Shown: positions 42,503 to 53,593, numbered from the stretch's first letter. The stretch: 64,000 nucleotides of DNA from Mesobacillus maritimus (GCF_023715205.1 NZ_JAMBNR010000004.1:292513-356512), one strand, 5' to 3'. Program-made: numbers and translations. Notes: generated by a model not told the origin, from the letters alone.

Positions 42503-43423
42503 TTAAACAGAATTTGAGTGATTTGCGATTGCCTTTAATGCCATTTCTAGTTCCGGATAATGAAAGACAAAGCCACTTTTCAGAAGTTTCTCTGGAAATA
42601 CATATTGTCCTTTAAGCAGAAGTAAACTCATTTCGCCAAGTATAACTTTTAAAACAAATGACGGAACCGGAAGCCAGTGAGGTCTTTCCCATATATAAGA
42701 AATTGCCCTACCGAACTTCTTCATTGGTACTGGGGACGGCGCTGTAAAATTGACTGGTCCTTTTACAAGTTCGTTTTCTATGACAAATAAGATGGCTCTT
42801 ACAACATCTTGCACATGAATCCATGATACCCATTGATTTCCACTTCCAATTGTCCCACCGATAAAAAAACGGTAAGGAAGTAACATCAAAGGAAATGCAC
42901 CTTGCTGATCATCTAGCACTAATCCGAAACGACAAAGAACGGTTCGGATTCCTTCCTTTTCAATTTTTTTAACAGATGTTTCCCACTTTACCACTGTATC
43001 AGCTAAAAAGTCGTTTCCAGGTTGTTCTGTTCTTTCCGTATATTCCTCTTTCTCTGAAGTTCCATAAAATCCTATAGCACTTGCGTTTACAAATACTTTT
43101 GGTTTACGTGGAAGTTTGTTGATAATCCGGTGTAACTCATCAACAGCAGACAGGCGGCTTGTTACAATTTTTTCTTTTCCTTTTGATGACCACCTTGTAT
43201 TAATGGTTGAGCCGGCAAGGTTAATCATTACATCCACACTCCCAAGCCTTTCTTCCGGTTTGGCGCCATCATGCAGCCAAGAAATATAGTGAACGGGTCC
43301 GCTATTTAAGGAGTATTTCTTTTTGTCTCTCGTTAAAATGAAAACTTCGTGTCCTCGCTCAACCAACAAACTTGATAGGGTTTCTCCAATTAACCCTGTT
43401 CCTCCGGCAATGACAATCTTCAC
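42503..43423 (-). CDS. yfhF: NAD(P)-binding SDR/epimerase-like protein (TIGR01777 type)
   Basis: This 306-residue protein has the Rossmann start VKIVIAGGTGLIGETLSSLL, the catalytic-like block SAIGFYGTSEKEEYTE and the C-terminal DUF1731 segment ending in PELEMALKAIA. It belongs to the extended SDR group of YfhF/SulA-like proteins whose substrate is unknown. The start at 43423 (GTG) is chosen because AGGTGGGGG precedes it and because the glycine-rich loop must lie near the N-terminus; the frame stays open to 43477 with no function for those residues. It is divergent from recX. Confidence 0.9.
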   Translation of the reverse strand: MKIVIAGGTGLIGETLSSLLVERGHEVFILTRDKKKYSLNSGPVHYISWLHDGAKPEERLGSVDVMINLAGSTINTRWSSKGKEKIVTSRLSAVDELHRIINKLPRKPKVFVNASAIGFYGTSEKEEYTERTEQPGNDFLADTVVKWETSVKKIEKEGIRTVLCRFGLVLDDQQGAFPLMLLPYRFFIGGTIGSGNQWVSWIHVQDVVRAILFVIENELVKGPVNFTAPSPVPMKKFGRAISYIWERPHWLPVPSFVLKVILGEMSLLLLKGQYVFPEKLLKSGFVFHYPELEMALKAIANHSNSV

Positions 43424-43519
43424 ATAAACCCCCACCTTTTCTTTTCCTTCTCTGTAATTTACTCCCCTAATCCTCAAATTCCTCTAACGTATGGTAAATT
43501 AATGAGTGAGGTGAATATG

Positions 43520-44332
43520 ATGCCAGTAATCACGAAGATAAAAGCACAAAAAAATAATAAAGATCGTTATAGCATCTTCGCAGACTTTGGTCGAGGCGAG
43601 GAATATGCTTTTAGTGTTGATGAGGATGTTTTAATTAAATATCAATTAAAAAAAGGCATGGAGCTTGATGATTTATCGGTTACAGAGATGCTTTATCAAG
43701 ATGATATTCGTAAAGCTTATAATATGGCAATCCAATATTTAGCACACAGAATGAGATCTGAAGGAGAAGTTAGAGAACAGTTAAAAAAGAAAGAAGTTGC
43801 CGAGCCAATTATTCAAGAAGCTATACAACGTTTATATAAGCATCGGTTTTTAGATGATTTAGAGTTTGCAAAAGCATTTGTTCGGACACAAATGAATACA
43901 ACAGATAAGGGACCAAAATTGATAAAAATGTCTCTTAAAGAAAAAGGAGTAAAAGGACCAGTAATTGATGAATCAATTAAAGAGTTTGTTGTTGAACATC
44001 AAGTCGATAAGGCAATCGACCTTGCCCAGAAGAATTTTACTAAGAACCATAAAGATTCATCGCGGTTCCTTAAACAAAAGACAGAACAGCTTTTAGTAAG
44101 GAAAGGTTACCCGTTTAACATTATTCAAATTGTTATGGAAGAATTAGACACAGAAAAAGCGGTAGGTGAAGAAATGATTGCCCTAAAGTATCACGCTGAA
44201 AAATTACAAAGAAAATATATAAAGTTTGAAAGGTACGAACAGAAACAGAAAATGAAACAGGCTTTGTATAACAAGGGTTTTTCGTTTGATTTGATTGAAA
44301 AGTGCTTAGTGGAGCTTTTTGAGGATGAGTAA
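43520..44332 (+). CDS. recX: Regulatory protein RecX
   Basis: This 270-residue protein consists of repeated three-helix RecX modules (for example YLAHRMRSEGEVREQLKKKE, RLYKHRFLDDLEFAKAFVRT), with the longer length typical of Bacillus RecX. It binds the RecA filament and modulates strand exchange. The start at 43520 (MPVITKIKAQKNNKDRY) is chosen from the known family N-terminus and from GAGGTG about 6 nt upstream; the frame starts earlier at 43502 without a site. It diverges from yfhF and is followed by yfhH. Confidence 0.92.
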   Translation: MPVITKIKAQKNNKDRYSIFADFGRGEEYAFSVDEDVLIKYQLKKGMELDDLSVTEMLYQDDIRKAYNMAIQYLAHRMRSEGEVREQLKKKEVAEPIIQEAIQRLYKHRFLDDLEFAKAFVRTQMNTTDKGPKLIKMSLKEKGVKGPVIDESIKEFVVEHQVDKAIDLAQKNFTKNHKDSSRFLKQKTEQLLVRKGYPFNIIQIVMEELDTEKAVGEEMIALKYHAEKLQRKYIKFERYEQKQKMKQALYNKGFSFDLIEKCLVELFEDE

Positions 44333-44414
44333 AGACCTTCAGAGCAGTAATACTTTATTTATCTTTTTAAGTTCGTTATGATGAAGAAAGTGAAATCAGG
44401 GAGTGTGAAAAGGT

Positions 44415-44747
44415 ATGCAAGAAAAACGATATAGCCAATTAACTGCTCAAGAGCTTAAACAGGAAATTGCAACTCTTACCGAAAAAGCTAGAAAAGCAGA
44501 GCAGTTAGGGATGGTCAATGAATATGCTGTCCTAGAGAGAAAAATGGCGATGGCCAAAGCCTATTTGCTTAACCCAGATGATTTTAAGCCGGGTGATGTG
44601 TATGAAATTGATGGAGACCCAGGTAGTTATTTTAAAATAGAATATATGAACGGAGTCTTTGCTTGGGGAAACAGACTCAATCACCCCGAAAAAGAAGAAG
44701 CGTTGCCGATAAGTTTGTTAGGCAAACAGAGGCAAAACCAGGGATGA
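44415..44747 (+). CDS. yfhH: YfhH-family protein (DUF1811)
   Basis: This 110-residue protein starts MQEKRYSQLTAQELKQEIATL and has an N-terminal helical hairpin (about 8-50) with a small SH3-like beta domain (about 58-105; FKPGDVYEIDGDPGSYFKIEYMNG). It fits the YfhH family, and its position after recX agrees. The function is not known. The 3' end overlaps a hairpin (GGCAAAACCAGG with CCTGATTTTGCC, 44731-44760) that lies between it and the convergent sspK gene and may end both transcripts. Confidence 0.9.
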   Translation: MQEKRYSQLTAQELKQEIATLTEKARKAEQLGMVNEYAVLERKMAMAKAYLLNPDDFKPGDVYEIDGDPGSYFKIEYMNGVFAWGNRLNHPEKEEALPISLLGKQRQNQG

Positions 44748-44771
44748 ACCTGATTTTGCCTACAGTTTAGA

Positions 44772-44942
44772 TTAAAAATTTGGAGTATCACTTTCGCGAT
44801 TCGATGAAGCTCTCATCCGTTCTTGAGGATGGGTGTTGATTGTGCCATCTGCCCTTCTTGAAGCATACTCAGCTTTTGCACGCGGCTCACCTTCAAAACG
44901 ATTATGGTTCATGTTAGGGAAATTTTTTGCTTTATTTCGCAT
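44772..44942 (-). CDS. sspK: Small acid-soluble spore protein K
   Basis: This 56-residue spore protein reads [18 protein letters not shown], then [20 protein letters not shown], then PQERMRAS, which matches SspK. It is slightly longer at the C-terminus than the B. subtilis protein. It should be made in the forespore under SigG, but I cannot fix the promoter. ATG at 44942 follows AAGGAGG. It sits between yfhH and yfhJ on the opposite strand. Confidence 0.93.
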   Translation of the reverse strand: MRNKAKNFPNMNHNRFEGEPRAKAEYASRRADGTINTHPQERMRASSNRESDTPNF

Positions 44943-45052
44943 GATATATCCTCCTTGAAGGGTGATTGTACGCGACCGTAAGAGGACACGCTTTAATAGT
45001 ATTCACACTTTGAAGGGCTTTAGACACGGATAAATTTGCAAGGAGAAATGAT

Positions 45053-45322
45053 ATGAAAGACATTCAAGAAAAGCTCGCTCATTTATTGTTAGAAAAAAAT
45101 AACGAGATTACTTTCCACCAAGCGCTTACTTGGGTAGAGCTATTGTGGGATGATTTTGAAACGACTTCTGCAAAGGCTGGAAGAGAATATTTGGGCAGTG
45201 AAATGACGGAAAGAGTAGTCAGACAATGGATCCAACATTATGGGGGGAAATTGCATGACTTTGTTGCAACGAACCCTAAATACAAACATTATTTAGAGCA
45301 AAATAATAAAAAATTGCATTAA
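45053..45322 (+). CDS. yfhJ: YfhJ, WVELL-domain protein
   Basis: This 89-residue protein contains the name-giving block QALTWVELLWDDFETT (about 24-39) and a C-terminal YLGSEMTERVVRQWIQHYG. The family is restricted to Bacillales and of unknown function. ATG follows AAGGAG. It ends on a strong terminator whose left arm begins at its stop codon. Confidence 0.9.
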   Translation: MKDIQEKLAHLLLEKNNEITFHQALTWVELLWDDFETTSAKAGREYLGSEMTERVVRQWIQHYGGKLHDFVATNPKYKHYLEQNNKKLH

Positions 45323-45355
45323 AAAAGCGATGCGTACCACTGCATCGCTTTTTTA
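45321..45355 (+). terminator. yfhJ: Rho-independent terminator after yfhJ
   Basis: AAAAAAGCGATGC pairs with GCATCGCTTTTTT as a perfect 13-bp stem with an 8-nt loop and T run. It is symmetrical and can also stop the convergent yfhP transcript. Confidence 0.92.
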
Positions 45356-45392
45356 GCTGGGTGAATGGCTAATGGAAAGGTTAAAAGGGCCA

Positions 45393-46373
45393 CTAGTTTG
45401 GTATGATTTCCAATTTCTTTTTTAGCTTTTCCTCACTATAGATCCAACCGGTATAGGAGCTAAGAATGTTTAACTCCTTATCTAGCTTGACTACTGCGAC
45501 AAACGGATAGTGACCGTTGCTTCGGTAGCGAAGGTCAATAAAACGGACCTCATAGTGGTCTTCGTAGTCATCCAGTTCCCAACGGTAAACAGGGGAAAAG
45601 GAAAGAAATGCAGAAAGATTAGAGTCCTGTTTAGCTGCTTTTAAAACGGCAGTTTCTGGTACAGGCACACGGTTGAATTGATCAAGGATTTGTACATTTA
45701 GCCTTTTAGCCCGACCAACAAAAAATTGATGGGAGTTCATGACCGCAATACGCCATTCGCTGTTTTTCATCGTCGGGGCAATGATAATTTCAGTAGCATC
45801 AGGAATCAATTCCTGTACAATTTGTATCAGTTTTCGTTTGTATAGAACCCGATGAATATAATAGGCAAAAATAACCGCGTACATTCCTAAAAACGTATAT
45901 CCTGGAGAAGCGCCAAAAACCCAAGCAACAATGGCGATAACATGCAAGATAAAAATGAACGGATCGAAGGTATTAATAATGCCTAAAGCAAGCCATTTCT
46001 TTGAAAAAGGCCGTAATGCTTGTGTACCATAGGCATTAAAGATATCAACAAAAACATGGAGGAAGACTGCGAGTTGCGTCCACATCCATAAATGAAGCAA
46101 ATTTATCTCAGGGTTAAATAGATAAATTCCGCCGACAATCAACATCGGCCAAAGGATTATCGCAGGAATGGAATGGGTGATTCCACGGTGATTTCGAATG
46201 TAAACAGCATTGTTTTTTAACTTCAGGACAGTATCAATGTCAGGGATTTGTGAGCCGATAATAGTGGCAATAAGAACACTTGTGGCTGTTGCGGAACTCT
46301 CTGAAATGACTGGATCAAGAGTTGCAATTCCACCTATAGCCACTCCCATGACAATATGTGTTCCTGTGTCCAA
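45393..46373 (-). CDS. yfhP: YfhP, membrane-bound metal-dependent hydrolase (YdjM/LexA-binding type)
   Basis: This 326-residue membrane protein begins MDTGTHIVMGVAIGGI and contains QIPDIDTVLK and RNHRGITHSIPAIILW, the metal-ligand pattern of the YdjM family (His6, Asp pair, His-x4-His). Hydrophobic segments cover about 30-50, 70-110 and 130-190. A C-terminal soluble part of about 125 residues follows. The substrate is unknown. Its place between yfhJ and mutY agrees with B. subtilis order. Confidence 0.9.
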   Translation of the reverse strand: MDTGTHIVMGVAIGGIATLDPVISESSATATSVLIATIIGSQIPDIDTVLKLKNNAVYIRNHRGITHSIPAIILWPMLIVGGIYLFNPEINLLHLWMWTQLAVFLHVFVDIFNAYGTQALRPFSKKWLALGIINTFDPFIFILHVIAIVAWVFGASPGYTFLGMYAVIFAYYIHRVLYKRKLIQIVQELIPDATEIIIAPTMKNSEWRIAVMNSHQFFVGRAKRLNVQILDQFNRVPVPETAVLKAAKQDSNLSAFLSFSPVYRWELDDYEDHYEVRFIDLRYRSNGHYPFVAVVKLDKELNILSSYTGWIYSEEKLKKKLEIIPN

Positions 46374-46509
46374 GGAAAAAACCTCCTAATCAGGAATAAG
46401 ATTACGAATTAGTATCCCCTATTTTTAATGTATTATGGTGTTAAGAAACCGGACATTCATATTGTATTTTCCCAAAATAACTGAATGTTAACAAAGCGGA
46501 GGCAAAAAA

Positions 46510-47610
46510 TTGAGTAACAATGATTTGAAAAATTTAGAGGACCTGGATAAACGATCCTTTCAAGAAGATTTAATTGGCTGGTTTGAAAGTGAAATGCGTG
46601 ACCTGCCCTGGCGTAAAGATCAAGACCCTTATAAAATTTGGGTTTCAGAAATTATGCTCCAACAAACCAGAGTAGATACGGTTATTCCTTATTTTACTAG
46701 ATTTCTAAAGGAATTTCCAACAATAGAAGCATTAGCCAATGCAAACGAAGATGATGTTTTAAAAGCATGGGAAGGGCTGGGATATTATTCTAGAGTACGT
46801 AACCTCCAATCAGCTGTAAAAGAGGTACATGAAAAATATGATGGACAAGTTCCTGATACCCCAAACGAGATTTCCTCATTAAAAGGGGTGGGGCCTTACA
46901 CTGCGGGGGCGATATTAAGTATCGCTTATGGAAAACCTGAACCAGCGGTTGATGGGAATGTTATGCGTGTTTTATCGAGAATTTTAGTCATATGGGATGA
47001 TATCGCAAAACCAGCTAGTCGAAAGAAGTTTGAGGCAGCGGTTAGAGAAATCATCTCTCATGAAAATCCATCTTATTTTAATCAGGCTTTAATGGAACTT
47101 GGTGCGCTAATTTGTACTCCTACGTCTCCTTCCTGTTTATTATGTCCGGTAAGAGAGCATTGTCAGGCTTATATGAACGGTGTTGAAAGCGATCTTCCAG
47201 TAAAGACGAAAAAGAAAAAACAAAGACCTGTGGAACTAGTTGCGGCTGTTTTAGAGGATGACCAAAACCGAATTTTAATTCGGAAGCGGCCTGAGTCAGG
47301 GTTATTAGCAAACTTATGGGAGTTTCCAAATGTAGAAGTGACAAAAGAATATAGAAGTGAAAAAGAGCAGTTTGTTGATTATATTCAAGAGCAGTATCCT
47401 GTTGAGCTTACCTTAGAACAAATGATTGGGCGAATTGAGCATGTTTTTTCTCACCTGATTTGGAATATTCATGTATATAAAGGACATTTAACAGGTGAAA
47501 TAGTAGAAACATCTACATTAAAGCTTATATCAATAGAGGAAATTGAAAAATTTGCTTTTCCAGTTTCGCATCAAAAAATCCTAAAACAATTTCTAGAGGA
47601 GAAAAGGTAA
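46510..47610 (+). CDS. mutY: A/G-specific adenine DNA glycosylase MutY
   Basis: This 366-residue enzyme removes adenine mispaired with 8-oxoguanine. It has a HhH-GPD domain with catalytic Glu47 (SEIMLQQT) and Asp148 (AVDGNVMRV), the hairpin [10 protein letters not shown] and a [4Fe-4S] cluster at Cys202, Cys209, Cys212 and Cys218. A C-terminal Nudix-like domain (about 235-360) recognises 8-oxoguanine. The start is TTG after GGAGG. It is divergent from yfhP. Confidence 0.97.
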   Translation: MSNNDLKNLEDLDKRSFQEDLIGWFESEMRDLPWRKDQDPYKIWVSEIMLQQTRVDTVIPYFTRFLKEFPTIEALANANEDDVLKAWEGLGYYSRVRNLQSAVKEVHEKYDGQVPDTPNEISSLKGVGPYTAGAILSIAYGKPEPAVDGNVMRVLSRILVIWDDIAKPASRKKFEAAVREIISHENPSYFNQALMELGALICTPTSPSCLLCPVREHCQAYMNGVESDLPVKTKKKKQRPVELVAAVLEDDQNRILIRKRPESGLLANLWEFPNVEVTKEYRSEKEQFVDYIQEQYPVELTLEQMIGRIEHVFSHLIWNIHVYKGHLTGEIVETSTLKLISIEEIEKFAFPVSHQKILKQFLEEKR

Positions 47611-47634
47611 AGTCTCCTCTAGAAATTTGGAATG

Positions 47635-47859
47635 TCAGTCATATTGGATTTTCGTTCCATGTGTATAATCCGCTTCATTTCGCTTTAAGCCGCCACGTCT
47701 TTCAATTTCTTCAACAATTTGTCTATGCAGTGATTGGCCTTCGACATTTAAATAAGGTACGACTTGTTGCATGGAATGATGAAAAAAGGCTAGTTCACTG
47801 TCTTTCCAGTCTGTTTTAGAAATCATCGTCAGTTCAGTCATATCCCTTCCTACATACAT
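47635..47859 (-). CDS. yfhS: YfhS-family small protein
   Basis: This 74-residue soluble protein (MYVGRDMTELTMISKTDW start, EADYTHGTKIQYD end) has the length and position of YfhS, convergent with mutY and divergent from fabL. In B. subtilis it has been linked with sporulation, and the present sequence shows nothing further. ATG at 47859 follows AGGAAGA; a second ATG at 47841 also has a nearby purine-rich stretch. Confidence 0.85.
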   Translation of the reverse strand: MYVGRDMTELTMISKTDWKDSELAFFHHSMQQVVPYLNVEGQSLHRQIVEEIERRGGLKRNEADYTHGTKIQYD

Positions 47860-47941
47860 ATCATCTCTTCCTTTCTGTTGAGAAACTATGAGTAGTTTGA
47901 GTACGAGGATTGTCTTATATACTCGGAACCGATAAAATTAA

Positions 47942-48721
<780 letters not shown>

Positions 48722-48819
48722 GCTCCCACTTTTTTAAAAAATATTCTTTTTTTTCTTCTTGTTTTTTTGGATATCACCTTAACCCGATGGTTACATTAAT
48801 AGTCGTGGAGGTGATAACA

Positions 48820-49146
48820 ATGGCAAACAGACAAAACCAAACTCAATCTGGTACAAACATTCAGCAAGTAAGACAACAAAACGCTCAAGCTTCTCAAGGT
48901 GGAGCTGCAGGTGCTGGGCAATTCGGTACTGAGTTCGCTAGTGAAACAAACGCGCAACAAGTACGTGAGCAAAACGCTCGTGCTTCTCGCGCTGGTGGAG
49001 CTGCAACTGCAAAGTCTGGCCAAGGCCAATATGCAACTGAATTTGGTCTAGAAAGCCAAACGAATGCACAAGAAGTACGCCGCCAAAACCAGCAAGCTGA
49101 AGCTAAAAAATCTCAGAACGCTGGTGGACAATTCGGACAACAATAA
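48820..49146 (+). CDS. sspE: Gamma-type small acid-soluble spore protein SspE
   Basis: This 108-residue, Gln/Asn/Ala-rich protein has two repeats around TEFASETNAQQVREQNARAS and TEFGLESQTNAQEVRRQNQQ; the GPR protease would cut at TEFAxE-like sites. Gamma SASPs are the amino acid store of spores. The start ATG at 48820 follows GGAGGTGAT; the frame opens at 48787 without a site. It is monocistronic with its own terminator. SigG control is expected from the family; I cannot fix the promoter by eye. Confidence 0.95.
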   Translation: MANRQNQTQSGTNIQQVRQQNAQASQGGAAGAGQFGTEFASETNAQQVREQNARASRAGGAATAKSGQGQYATEFGLESQTNAQEVRRQNQQAEAKKSQNAGGQFGQQ

Positions 49147-49163
49147 TTGCCCATTTACAGAAT

Positions 49164-49194
49164 AACATCTCTCCTTCGGGGGAGATGTTTTTTT
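49164..49194 (+). terminator. sspE: Rho-independent terminator after sspE
   Basis: AACATCTCTCC and GGAGATGTT form a stem around TTCGGG with seven T residues. The rest of the gap up to ygaB (to 49554) is AT-rich and shows nothing I can support. Confidence 0.9.
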
Positions 49195-49554
49195 GTATTG
49201 AAGTAGTGTTAGCATGATCCTTTCAAAGTTTAAATCCTATGGTTTTAAAAAACAGAAAATCCCCGTTTAATTACATAAAATTACGTTCTAACTTCAGAAA
49301 TTGAAACAAAAACCATTTTCCTGTTTACAAAAAAAGTTGTTTTCACAAAGTTAGCTATGATTCCATTCAAAGTTCGTTTCGAGACAAAAAGAGCCAAACA
49401 AAGCAACATAAAGCTGATATATGTACATTAAAAAAACTAATGATTAACTCTTTCGACAAAGAATCCTATTCATCAACAGAACTAGTCAAAGGAAGCATAG
49501 TTGTTACCACGAATTATAAAAGTAGAAAAACTTATTACAGGCGGTGGCAGAAAA

Positions 49555-49809
49555 GTGAATCAGTTTAATGAATTAGTTTCTATGCAAATGAAAACAATGG
49601 ATAAGCTCCTATATTTACAGTCTGAACTTGAGCGCTGCCAACAGATTGAACAACAGCTTGCCACGTTAAGACAGAATACAGAATTAGTGGAGATACGGGA
49701 AGAAATTGATCGGATGAAGGAAGAACTAAAAGATATCCATAGGACATTTGAAGAACAAACGGAAGAGGTCATCCGCTCCTATCAAGAAATGAAGATCATG
49801 ATTCCCTGA
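49555..49809 (+). CDS. ygaB: YgaB-family coiled-coil protein
   Basis: This 84-residue protein begins with GTG (MNQFNELVSMQMKTMDKLLY). It is almost entirely coiled coil (about 20-78, rich in Glu, Gln and Leu heptads). It fits YgaB by position and pattern. The frame runs further upstream to 49501 (TTG), but only GGCGGTGG before 49555 looks like a ribosome binding site. The function is unknown. A weak hairpin (GAGCC...GGCTC, about 49848-49873, with TTTTGTTTT) follows. Confidence 0.8.
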   Translation: MNQFNELVSMQMKTMDKLLYLQSELERCQQIEQQLATLRQNTELVEIREEIDRMKEELKDIHRTFEEQTEEVIRSYQEMKIMIP

Positions 49810-50009
49810 CAAGGAGACAGCAGTCAGGAGAAAATAAGCAATGATTGGAGCCCCTAATTCAAAAACGGTGGCTCTTTTGTTTTAAATTTTAAGTATAACC
49901 GTTATAATAGTAACAAAAAGGAATCGTTTTGTTGCCTTGTGTCGGTTTTAGTTACAATAAATGTAATTAGGTTGCAAAATCTCCAAGAAAGGAAAGTAGG
50001 GGAGAAGTT

Positions 50010-50540
50010 ATGGGCGTACCCACCGAAGGTGAATCAGTCCAAATACATAGTTATAAGCATAATGGTCACATCCATAGAGTTTGGGATGAGACAACGGTTT
50101 TAAAGGGCACGCAAAACCTCGTTATCGGTGGTAATGATCGCACCATTGTAACGGAGTCTGACGGGCGTACTTGGATAACTAGAGAGCCCGCTATTTGTTA
50201 TTTTCATTCTCAGCATTGGTTCAATGTAATCGGAATGATCCGTGAAGATGGCGTTTATTATTATTGCAATCTTAGTTCTCCGTTTATCTTTGACGATGAA
50301 GCCCTAAAATACATTGATTACGATTTGGATATTAAAGTATTTCCGGATATGACGTTTAATTTGTTGGATGAAGATGAGTATGAACGACATCGTCAAGAGA
50401 TGCAGTATCCTGAAGTAATAGACAAAATTTTAAAGTTTAATGTTGAAAAGCTCATTCGTTGGATTAGGCAAAGAAAGGGCCCGTTTGCTCCCGATTTTAT
50501 TGATATTTGGTATGAACGGTATTTAACTTACAGACGTTGA
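50010..50540 (+). CDS. ygaC: Nucleoside tri-/diphosphatase YgaC (DUF402)
   Basis: This 176-residue protein has the DUF402 fold ([37 protein letters not shown] and [11 protein letters not shown] with DEDEYERH), with acidic metal ligands. Homologues (Ntdp) hydrolyse nucleoside tri- and diphosphates with divalent metal. It lies between ygaB and ygaD as expected. Start ATG after GGGGAGAAG. A strong hairpin terminator AACCTG...CAGGTT follows at about 50549-50579. Confidence 0.92.
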   Translation: MGVPTEGESVQIHSYKHNGHIHRVWDETTVLKGTQNLVIGGNDRTIVTESDGRTWITREPAICYFHSQHWFNVIGMIREDGVYYYCNLSSPFIFDDEALKYIDYDLDIKVFPDMTFNLLDEDEYERHRQEMQYPEVIDKILKFNVEKLIRWIRQRKGPFAPDFIDIWYERYLTYRR

Positions 50541-50547
50541 GTGGTAG

Positions 50548-50579
50548 AAACCTGTTGGTTAGCCCAGCAGGTTTTTTTA
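50548..50579 (+). terminator. ygaC: Rho-independent terminator after ygaC
   Basis: AAACCTGTTGG pairs with CCAGCAGGTTT (one mismatch) around a short loop, followed by T residues. Confidence 0.85.
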
Positions 50580-50622
50580 CCTGTTAACGAAAAGCATGTA
50601 TTAACTTAGGGGGAATTTCACC

Positions 50623-52371
50623 TTGGGCAGTATAAACAGATATCTTCAATTTGTAAAACCATATCGGTGGCAGATTATAGGAACCATTATTATTGGGGTC
50701 TTGAAATTTGCGATCCCCCTCTTGATTCCATTATTAATTAAATTTGTTTTAGACGATATCGTGCAAAACGACGATATGACTGGTGCGGAAAAATCAGATC
50801 AATTACTCTTAGTTATGGGTATCATGATTGTCGTTTTTGTCGTTTTGCGCCCACCTATTGAATATTATCGCCAATATTTTGCACAGTGGACGGCTAGTAA
50901 GATTTTATACGATATTCGCGATAGATTGTTTACACACCTTCAAAAACTAAGCTTTAAGTATTACTCAAATACTAGGGCAGGAGAGGTTATTTCGAGGGTC
51001 ATCAATGATGTTGAACAAACGAAGACATTTGTAATTACAGGGTTGATGAATTTATGGCTAGATGTCGCAACGATTATAATCGCTGTAACGATCATGTTCA
51101 CTATGGATATAGGCCTAACATTTGTTTCTTTGGTCCTATTTCCGTTATATGCCTTTTCAATCCGCTACTTTTTTGGGAATCTTCGGAAGTTGACAAGGGT
51201 GCGTTCTCAAGCACTAGCAGAAGTGCAGAGTTATTTGCATGAGCGTGTTGCTGGAATATCATTGGTGAAAAGCTTTGCCTTAGAGGAGCATGAGCAGAAG
51301 CAATTTGATAAGCAAAACAGAAATTTCTTAGAAAAAGCGCTAGACCATACACGTTGGAATGCAAAAGCGTTTGCTGTGGTAAACACAATTACGGATATTG
51401 CTCCGTTGTTGGTTATTGGGTATGCTGGCTTTCAAGCAGTTAACGGGGATATCACCATTGGAACGATGGTTGCTTTTATTGCTTATATTGATAAACTCTA
51501 TAATCCGCTAAGGAGATTAGTGAATTCTTCTACAACTCTTACTCAGTCGATTGCATCAATGGATAGGGTTTTTGAATTTATGGATGAGAAATACGATATT
51601 CAGGACACTCCAAATGCCGTTGAGTTAGAAAAGGTACACGGAGAAATAAAGTTTGAAAATGTGAACTTTGCTTATGAAGAGAAAGGCGAGTCCGTCCTAA
51701 AAAATATCAATCTTGAAGTGAAAAAAGGGGAGACCATTGCTCTTGTGGGAATGAGTGGAGGTGGAAAGTCTTCATTTGTCAGCTTGATCCCAAGGTTTTA
51801 TGACACGACGGAGGGAAGAATCTTATTAGACGGTAAGGATATTCGAAACTTTAAAGTTCGGTCCCTACGCGATAAGATTGGTATGGTTCTTCAAGATAAT
51901 ATTTTATTTAGTGAATCGGTGAAAACGAATATCCTCCTTGGAAATCCAAGTGCGACAGATGAGGAGGTCATAGCAGCAGCTATGGCCGCAAATGCACATG
52001 ATTTCATTATGGCGCTACCTGAAGGCTATGATACGAAAGTGGGAGAGAGGGGAGTTAAACTTTCCGGAGGACAGCGGCAGCGTGTGGCAATTGCCCGTGT
52101 CTTTTTGAAAAATCCACCAATCTTGATTCTGGATGAAGCGACCTCAGCGCTTGATTTAGAAAGTGAACATTTAATTCAGGAAGCACTCGAAAAACTGGCT
52201 AAGGATCGGACGACTTTCCTCGTGGCACACAGGCTATCAACGATTACACATGCAGATCGTATTGTATTGATTGAACATGGGGAGATCGTAGAAGTTGGAA
52301 ATCATGAGGAGTTAATGAGTCTTGAAGGAGGCTATCACCGATTATTCCAGGTGCAGCAGCTTGAAGATTAA
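50623..52371 (+). CDS. ygaD: ABC exporter half-transporter YgaD
   Basis: This 582-residue homodimer-type exporter has six membrane segments (about 15-310), Walker A GMSGGGKS, signature LSGGQRQR, Walker [12 protein letters not shown] with catalytic Glu and H-loop VAHRLSTI. All ATPase motifs are intact, in contrast to the degenerate pair at 34323-37847. It should export lipids or drugs as in MsbA/BmrA-type proteins. Start is TTG after TAGGGGGAA. It ends at a strong terminator. Confidence 0.93.
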   Translation: MGSINRYLQFVKPYRWQIIGTIIIGVLKFAIPLLIPLLIKFVLDDIVQNDDMTGAEKSDQLLLVMGIMIVVFVVLRPPIEYYRQYFAQWTASKILYDIRDRLFTHLQKLSFKYYSNTRAGEVISRVINDVEQTKTFVITGLMNLWLDVATIIIAVTIMFTMDIGLTFVSLVLFPLYAFSIRYFFGNLRKLTRVRSQALAEVQSYLHERVAGISLVKSFALEEHEQKQFDKQNRNFLEKALDHTRWNAKAFAVVNTITDIAPLLVIGYAGFQAVNGDITIGTMVAFIAYIDKLYNPLRRLVNSSTTLTQSIASMDRVFEFMDEKYDIQDTPNAVELEKVHGEIKFENVNFAYEEKGESVLKNINLEVKKGETIALVGMSGGGKSSFVSLIPRFYDTTEGRILLDGKDIRNFKVRSLRDKIGMVLQDNILFSESVKTNILLGNPSATDEEVIAAAMAANAHDFIMALPEGYDTKVGERGVKLSGGQRQRVAIARVFLKNPPILILDEATSALDLESEHLIQEALEKLAKDRTTFLVAHRLSTITHADRIVLIEHGEIVEVGNHEELMSLEGGYHRLFQVQQLED

Positions 52372-52388
52372 AAAGGTATAGATAAGAT

Positions 52389-52423
52389 AAAAACAGCAGC
52401 CGAAAGATTGGCTGCTGTTTTTC
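52389..52423 (+). terminator. ygaD: Rho-independent terminator after ygaD
   Basis: AAAACAGCAGCC pairs perfectly with GGCTGCTGTTTT around an 8-nt loop, followed by TTC. It faces the convergent ygaE gene and may serve both. Confidence 0.9.
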
Positions 52424-52510
52424 AATAAGGCTGTTTTCTTATACTTTTTTGTTAAAATTTGGTGTGTAATGCCAGTCATCCTCTTATGAGACTCTTTTAC
52501 TTTTACTTGC

Positions 52511-53593
52511 TTATTCTTCTATCTTGGTCTCAACTTCTAGATGTTGGTCATCTTTATGAAAAGAGTGGAAGCTCGTAATTAAGGTGTCTAAATGTTCAAC
52601 ATGTTCTCCGTACTCCATGATGATAGAGACTAGCTGCATCATATGGTAGAGAATTTGTTTGTTATCATCAACAAAATCCTTTTGCTGTGAGAGGAACAAC
52701 TCAAATAGTTCTTTTCGATTTAGGCATTCATGACCTTCCATGATGGCGGCCTCAGGTTTGATTTTTCCAATATATTTCAACAGTACTTGTTCATGGTGAT
52801 TGATTAGGCAATCGAGTTCTTGTTGAATGGCCTCTTGAAAAGACTCAGGCATATGAAGAATTTCATTTTCGTAACGATGGAGTCTCTTCAATGTATCTAA
52901 AGCCTTCTTTGTCGTCGTATTCATTTGTCGATAAACGACAAGCTTCCGAGATTTTGCTAGGATATTTTTCTTAAAATAATCTCGCTCTTCTTTGTACATA
53001 ACATATAAGTGTTCTAGCTTTAGAATTTCTTCTCTCAGTTTCTCTATATCAGCCTTTAGCAGTTGATGTTCCGTTGCATTCCGAGTGCTAATTCGAATCC
53101 ACTTTGAAATTTCCTCTGTTATACTTGTGTTCTTTTGGTATAGCTTGCTTTCGTATTTGGGAGGCAAGAACACAAGATTGACTATAAATGCTGCAAATAC
53201 ACCAATCATTACTGTAGAAAAGCGAAGGAGAGCAAATTCTATGAATTCATCCCCAGGTGTCACCATAATGGCGATCAAGGTCACAAGTGAAAGTGAGATC
53301 GTATTTTCTAAGTTGAACTTGAGATTTAAGGTTATCAGCAAAATCGCTGCAAGACCGATGATAAAAAACTCATTCCCAAACATTAGAACAAATACAACCG
53401 CAATGACGGCTCCGATAATGTTCCCTTGAATTTGTTCGATTACGGTTAGATAAGATCGGTAAATTGTAGGTTGCAAAGCGAAGATGGCCGCAATCCCAGC
53501 AAAAACTGGGGAAGGGAGTTCGATCAGTTGAGCAAGAAATAAAGCTAAAATAATGGCAATTCCCGTTTTTAAAATTCGGGCTCCTAGTTTCAT
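52511..53593 (-). CDS. ygaE: YgaE, aromatic acid exporter/FUSC-family membrane protein
   Basis: This 360-residue protein has four to five membrane segments in the first 150 residues (LKTGIAIILALFLAQL, FAGIAAIFALQPTIYRS, IIGAVIAVVFVLMFG), then a long cytoplasmic coiled region. This is the layout of the ArAE_1/YgaE family related to aromatic acid and fusaric acid exporters. The start at 53593 has AAAGGAAA about 10 nt upstream; an earlier ATG at 53623 has none. It is convergent with ygaD. The substrate is unknown. Confidence 0.87.
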   Translation of the reverse strand: MKLGARILKTGIAIILALFLAQLIELPSPVFAGIAAIFALQPTIYRSYLTVIEQIQGNIIGAVIAVVFVLMFGNEFFIIGLAAILLITLNLKFNLENTISLSLVTLIAIMVTPGDEFIEFALLRFSTVMIGVFAAFIVNLVFLPPKYESKLYQKNTSITEEISKWIRISTRNATEHQLLKADIEKLREEILKLEHLYVMYKEERDYFKKNILAKSRKLVVYRQMNTTTKKALDTLKRLHRYENEILHMPESFQEAIQQELDCLINHHEQVLLKYIGKIKPEAAIMEGHECLNRKELFELFLSQQKDFVDDNKQILYHMMQLVSIIMEYGEHVEHLDTLITSFHSFHKDDQHLEVETKIEE